Translations under genes and position numbers: made by a program | The notes under the pieces: generated by a model | Seen by the model: the letters and a program-made list of their open reading frames with translations, nothing else | Told to the model about the DNA's origin: nothing | Database searches by the model: none | DNA from: Ricinus communis | Taxonomy: Eukaryota; Streptophyta; Magnoliopsida; Malpighiales; Euphorbiaceae | DNA length: 64,000 nt | Reading direction: 5' to 3' | NCBI RefSeq assembly: GCF_019578655.1 | Contig: NC_063258.1 | Coordinates: forward strand, 29,950,802-30,014,801 | Shown here: piece by piece, positions 59,063 to 64,000 of the stretch | Numbering within the stretch: position 1 is the stretch's first letter | How the letters are laid out: each line of letters begins with the position of its first letter

Positions 59063-59125
59063 GGCGTAGCTCAAATGTCACTGGAGTCATCTTCGTGGCT
59101 GCGAGGTCTCGAATTTGACCTATTA
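59063..59125 (+). repeat. Possible tRNA-like SINE remnant
   Basis: GCGTAGCTCAAATGTCAC resembles a tRNA or SINE A box region and GAGGTCTCGAATTTGA, about 35 bases later, resembles a degenerate B box (GGTTCGAANNC). A TA-repeat tail follows. Both boxes are imperfect, so this is tentative. Confidence 0.3.
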
Positions 59126-60896
59126 ATATATATATATATATATAAATATACATACATATGTATATCTTACAGCAGGTCATAAAATGACAAGTTGTTCAGG
59201 CATAGCTATTACATGTGCAACATATTCCTTTCGTTAATTGCGCTCTATCTCCAACAATAAGCTAAAGCTGCAGAGCACTAAACAGACGAGTGATTTGTAA
59301 GAAAAAATTAAAGTATAATGAAGAGGAATATTGATAGCTTTTGATTTACAGTAGACACAAATATGAAGTGAATGAGGTTCCAGTATTTGAGGAACCAGAA
59401 ATTTTTAGCGACTTGATTGTGGGACTGAACTGAACTGAAAAAGTCGAGGTATTTTAGCTAACAACTTGACTGTAGGGCTGAAATAGTAAATGTGGACGTG
59501 GTTTTTTCTTCATCTGTGGAATCGGTCTATCAAGTGTAGTATGTTAATTAATTAGGGTTAATTTTCAATTCCATATTTGCATTTATTATACAAATTCGAT
59601 CATCAGGTCTCCAACTATGAAACATAGCAAAACCACATATGTATATAAAAGGATATGTTTTAAAGTAATCTTGAGCCTTTTAAGTTCTCCAGTTTGAATG
59701 TAGCTGCTGCAATCAATCTTTACTTTAAGTTTCCCAACTCCGCAATTGAACGCTATGGTACTTAAAATCAGGTTATTTCAAGAAAATTCATAGCAAATTA
59801 ATGACTTTATATTAACTGAACTGAAAGAGCATTCATCGTATCATATGTATAACATAGCAGCTCAGCACTACAAGGACGATATCAGATATGGATCTTTAAG
59901 TGGATTATAGCCACAGAAATAAGAAAACTACAATAATATTGCACCCAAATGCAAAACAAATTGAAAATTCGTCCCAAATATGATCACAGCTCGATTGCAG
60001 ATCCAAATCTGCCCGTTTCCTCGCTTGAAAATTAGTAGTACACCATCAAAAAGAAGGAGAGAAAGGAAGAAGCAGAAGACGTAGTAATTACTGCACAGAT
60101 AAGATACGTATGTTAATTTATTGCCAAAATCCAGTTCCCTTTGAAAAATAAGAAAATATTAAAAAAAAAAAAAAACTGCCGCATGCCTTATGTAGTGTGA
60201 AGACACTTTCTTTTAGCTGCTATACATCAGAAGATCATATATCCTTTCTGCAGGACCATAGAAATTATGTACCTTTAGGGCCAAACATACATTTTATTAA
60301 ATATTCTATAGCCGAAGCAATAATCCCCGTTATTTTTTTATCAAATCTTGCACACAGAGATCAATAAGACTTGTCCATGATCTATATGATCCTTGAAGAG
60401 AGAGAAAGAGGATACTTCAAATGTATCAGGTCAATATTCTTGTAATGATGAAACACAACAGGAATCAGATCTATCATATCTTGAGCACAGAAAGGTTGAT
60501 TAATAAAGTAAGAACCCATCAAGGAAAATAGAGAGAAAAATATAGGTGAGAGAAGCAACATTGAAGAACTTGAAAGAATCGCGATGGTGAGAACTGATCA
60601 GATGAAGTTGATTTCCTTTATCTATATTTAGTAGGAATCAAGTACTGATCAAGTACACCTTTCTTATAATTATGGCAAGTACGATTGAAGAACACAAGTA
60701 CAAGACCAAGATTGTCAATGATCAATGACAAAAAATGACTTTTTCCTGTACAAACTTAAATCGTGTACATAACGGTGTAGTTAATGAGTTCTTGTCTGTA
60801 AACTGACAACAAACAGTAGTACATATATGAATCTGAATAAAACAGCGCAAACCGTTCATTCTAATTTATGCAAGTTATCTAAGATTATAGATCAAG

Positions 60897-60922
60897 GGAG
60901 AGAGAGAGAGAGAGAGAGAGAG
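60897..60922. repeat. (GA)n microsatellite flanking the MIR156 hairpin
   Basis: About 13 GA units a few bases from the hairpin base; in the primary transcript (minus strand) it reads (CU)n just after the hairpin. Confidence 0.9.
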
Positions 60923-60927
60923 TGGCG

Positions 60928-61014
60928 GGGTGACAGATAGAGAGTAAGCACGCAAGGCTTCGAGCATGAATTCATGCAGGAAAGTACCATGTGTGCTCAC
61001 TCTCTTCTGTCACC
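60928..61014 (-). ncRNA. MIR156: MIR156 precursor hairpin
   Basis: The minus strand carries TGACAGAAGAGAGTGAGCAC at 61012-60993, identical to the conserved plant miR156, which targets SPL transcription factors and controls the juvenile-to-adult transition. The other arm at 60951-60931 reads GTGCTTACTCTCTATCTGTCA and pairs along the full miRNA, with one bulged or mismatched base and a G-U pair. This is the standard arrangement: miRNA on the 5' arm, star on the 3' arm with the family-typical TCTCTATCTGTCACC. Outside the duplex GG/CC pairs extend the stem. The loop side contains ACACATGG and the palindrome GCATGAATTCATGC (60964-60977). Not expressed protein. Confidence 0.95.
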
Positions 61015-61113
61015 TCCCTTACCCTTGAAAGCCTTTTCATATTCAGGCAGTATAAGCACTATCCAGGTAGCATGTTCCACGGTTTCTTCATATATATGAT
61101 CAATCACCATCAT
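60997..61113 (-). other. 38-codon ORF in the 5' part of pri-miR156, ending inside the miRNA
   Basis: The minus-strand ATG at 61113 opens a frame that starts MMVIDHIYEE, ends KGGDRRE and stops at the TGA within the miRNA. A five-codon ORF lies just upstream in another frame. Such small frames in pri-miRNAs have been proposed to encode regulatory peptides (miPEPs), but nothing here shows translation; the ORF could arise by chance. Confidence 0.25.
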
Positions 61114-61234
61114 TCATCAAGAACAGAAAAAACAAAAACCCTAATTTTGGAAGAGACCAGAACTGTTTTATGCACAGTACTGTAACTCGCTATGCTTATG
61201 ATTTGCTGTGGGTAGAAGTGATGGCATGTTGGGC

Positions 61235-61243
61235 CTTTATATA
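61235..61243 (-). promoter_or_regulatory. TATA box for MIR156
   Basis: The minus strand reads TATATAAAG followed by GCCC. Transcription would start near 61205, about 190 bases before the hairpin, a normal distance for a plant pri-miRNA. An (AAAG)n run lies just upstream at 61302-61326. Confidence 0.65.
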
Positions 61244-61301
61244 GAATGAAAAAGAGCCCTATTCTCTAATATTATAATCAAATGATTTAAGATAAGAGAG
61301 A

Positions 61302-61326
61302 GAAAGAAAGAAAGAAAGAAAGAAAG
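61302..61326. repeat. (GAAA)n tetranucleotide repeat in the MIR156 upstream region
   Basis: About six AAAG units about 60 bases upstream of the TATA box (minus strand). Confidence 0.85.
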
Positions 61327-64000
61327 TCATATAGTAGTATATGTTTTGAATTTGATCCCTTTGGCATTACAAGTTACAACCCCAACCATACCATACACAT
61401 TTATTCAATTACTTTTACCAATGCACCTTGTAATTCTCAATCTTTCTCCCAATCCCAGCATCTTTCTTCTTTATCTTCATCTCTTCAACCCACTCAATCC
61501 TATCTCTCTCTTCCCGTGCTCTGCTCAATCTTTTCTTTACTTGTATATATTAAATATGGCTCTCTTCTCCATCCTGTACATTTTTGACAGAGGAAAGGGT
61601 GTGAAACTGAGTACTCTTGCCTTCTTTTTTCTTTTCTTTTTTTAATTATTATTTTTTAGATATATGGCCTTTAGATACGTAGTTCAGCCAATTAAGGTTT
61701 TTCTTTATGTGAATAAATCAAATACGATCACGTCCCTGCCATAGCAGCCCTGGCAAGTCTAATTTTCTTTGAAAGTGTTTTAAAGTCAAGAAACATTTAA
61801 AAGATTTTGAATATTTACATTAATTCAGCTATGACGTAATAAAGCAAATGCTTAAATACAAGAAAAAAAATCTTAAAAAATAATTTTTTTTAGCTGGGTG
61901 TATTACGAAGTGCATAAAGAGGATTGTTATTTTGGATCATTGCAATTATCGGATAAAGTTATAAGATTATTTCTAGAACAAGAACTTGCTGAGGTTTCAA
62001 CAAGATAACTTCATTTTGTGCTAAGCAAAGGATTTGGTCAAATCTTGAGCATTAAAAGGAGAATAGTTCATGGTGAGATTTGAATACGAAAGTTGATTTC
62101 TGGATTAGTCTCACTCGTTTATGAATTATCGGAATAAGTTTGATGGGATGAAGTAAATAACAACAAATGGCATATAAGAGATATTATCACTTTTTGATAG
62201 AATATTACGAATAAAATACTGCCATTTAACATGAGAAACGACTCATTTTCCATATTTCAAAGGTTCATAAAAGAACTTGTAAGTATTCTCAACCAACATA
62301 TATATCAAATCAAATTAAAAATCATCAAGATTCTATGCCCATTTTTCAAACTAACCACCTTGAGTATCGACATTCTTGAGCTTGTTGGCCAATTCCTATG
62401 AATTTTAACAAAGCAAAGAGATCGAATAAATGATTTAGCTCCAGCAGGAATGATATATGTGTGAACAATATCCACATCGCATCACAACGTTATGGTTGGT
62501 GTGTAATTTAAATCAATGGAAAATTCAATGCAATGACCCTATATCTTGTATATTACATAGTGCTTAAGAAAATTATGATTCCACTTGTTATTGCATACAA
62601 TGCTTTAAAGAAGCATATTGTTGATCGAATCTGTCTATTATCTGATCATTAGTTTAATCAATCGAACTATCATTAATTTTTCAATCTAACAAAAAATCTT
62701 ATTTCTCTTTTTTTTTTCCAAAGAATTTAGATAAACCAATTCAATTCTGGTTTGCTGGATGTTAATTTTTCAGTCTAATAAAAAAAATTTAATTCTCTTT
62801 TTCTAGAAGAATTTAGATGAACCAATTCAACCCTAATTCGGTGGATGAAATTCATCATTCAATTGGTTAAAATGGTCAAATCAATTTGACCAAAATTATA
62901 ATTTTAGCTTCAGATTAAACCAAAATGACCATCAAATTATAATTTAACCAATCTGTCATTTTCACTTTTTAAATTAATGCTTACACATGCACATATATCG
63001 TACATCAACACTAGAGAAGTCCACATATTGAGATTAATAATTAATATAATAGCCAAATCTCACCAAGCTTGAAAGGAAAAATCCAATAGTCAAATTAACA
63101 TAAAATTTCAAATTCTACAACCCCTTCAAATTAAAAAAAAAAAAAAAAGTTGATGCGCCAAAGGAGAAGAAATTGAAAAGACTAATTATACAACTAAGCA
63201 GGGAATATGAGTAATTCTTTTTTCATAGTATATATCATTGGTATGATTTAGCTCTTGTAGTTTCTTAACTATATCATTCTTCTACTTTTAGATATATATT
63301 TAGCTAATTGAAAATTCTCTACTCCTTAAACACAAACAAAAAATTACTTAATTAAACAACTGAAGTAATCAACCAAATAAATAAATAAGAATCAAATAAA
63401 AATATATAAACTCAGTGTTGATTTATGATACTTTATTTGATATCCGACAAAGATAATGTTCTCCAAGTTATAGATGACAATGTGTTGTTTGAGTGTCACC
63501 ATTAAAGTTAACATTATGGTTGATGAGTAATGAGTAATGACATTAACAAACTTTCCTTCTCTTGACAAATGCAACGCCACTTGTTCGACATTCCAAAGAT
63601 GCCATTTCCTATCCCTTTTAATTAATTTAATCAAACTGAAAACCATGTTTAAACTTAACACAACCAACAATCGTGCTGGTCCCCTTACCTTTGGAAAAAA
63701 GAAAAAGCAGAACAAAAGAGAAAAAGGAGGAGTGATGATTAATTAAATAATAAGGGTGAATTAATCATCCAATGACAGATCAACAGAGGCTAATTAACAC
63801 AAACCCAAGCAGAAAGAAAGATCTAATTTATGCCCCTAAAGCAACTTAAAGTATATATGCTTTTGTATTGATTATTGTTAATAATGATAAAAAGAATCAT
63901 TGACAAATTGCTCTAACCAATCACTTCTGCTTCTTGTTTTCTTGGACGTCATCCCTTTTACACATTCTTCCCTATTCAGCAGTATTATTGTTATTGGATT
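61327..64000. other. MIR156 upstream region and AT-rich intergenic DNA
   Basis: No supported gene. It contains a tandem duplication at 62673-62847. The frames 61346-61645 (plus) and 63392-63715 (minus) lack domain features and codon character and are not called. Confidence 0.5.
62673..62847. repeat. Diverged tandem duplication, unit about 88 bp
   Basis: Units 62673-62761 and 62762-62847 share TTAATTTTTCA, AGAATTTAGAT-AACCAATTCAA and GGATG in the same order, with about 80 percent apparent identity by eye. Confidence 0.75.

Larger units (their letters stand above)
58716..60927. other. Intergenic region and probable downstream part of the MIR156 transcript
   Basis: Holds a tRNA-derived SINE-like remnant (59063-59125) with a TA-rich run after it (59129-59152). 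Nearest to the miRNA hairpin it may belong to the 3' part of the pri-miRNA on the minus strand. No coding sequence is supported. Confidence 0.45.

Noticed and set aside
60931..60951. MIR156 hairpin on the plus strand, with miRNA at 60931
   Set aside because: The plus-strand 5' arm differs from miR156 by an extra base and a substitution, whereas the minus strand gives an exact miR156 on the expected 5' arm.
61346..61645. 99-codon hydrophobic plus-strand frame
   Set aside because: Pyrimidine-rich sequence, no signal motifs beyond Leu/Phe bias, no neighbouring exons.

Overview
This 64 kb window is AT-rich nuclear DNA from a dicot plant. The genes are split by many short GT-AG introns. They encode plant-typical families (a HAB1-type PP2C, a plant NDR kinase, an NSR-type RRM protein, CWC27, COG8, a MIR156 hairpin), and the spacers hold LTR and LINE retrotransposon debris. 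The protein sequences look rosid-like, possibly Malpighiales or Euphorbiaceae, but the species is not established here. I rebuilt gene models by hand from splice signals, reading-frame phase and family conservation. All junctions of the multi-exon genes keep the reading frame.

Layout: 409-1940 (-) is the first three coding exons of a HAB1-like PP2C that runs off the left edge. 5393-10444 is a nest of two related long-LTR copies. 13557-21655 (-) is a 12-exon NDR-type AGC kinase. 25706-27810 (+) is a six-exon NSR-like RNA-binding protein with a strong candidate U12-type intron. 31076-32572 (-) is an intronless domesticated PIF/Harbinger transposase that has lost most catalytic acids. 35907-40950 (-) is a ten-exon CWC27-type cyclophilin. 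41554-44187 holds a copia-like LTR with its primer-binding site, followed by a third, 5'-truncated copy of the long LTR. 45470-45979 (+) is a small secreted proline-rich protein, probably GPI-anchored. 46819-51059 (+) is COG8 with 12 exons. 52069-56535 (+) is a 12-exon fusion of a METTL2/6/8-type tRNA m3C methyltransferase and a Methyltransf_16 domain. About 57905-58715 (-) is a broken LINE 3' end. 60928-61014 (-) is a MIR156 hairpin with a well placed TATA box.

The genes do not form one pathway. They are ordinary housekeeping and regulatory loci: ABA signalling phosphatase, NDR/MOB growth kinase, speckle RNA-binding protein, spliceosomal cyclophilin, Golgi tethering, tRNA modification and phase-change miRNA. 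I found no cluster that looks like a new multi-gene system. The most interesting items are the U12-type intron, the MIR156 locus with a 38-codon ORF running into the miRNA, the catalytically dead Harbinger protein, the double methyltransferase fusion, and the nested LTR with a matching target-site duplication.
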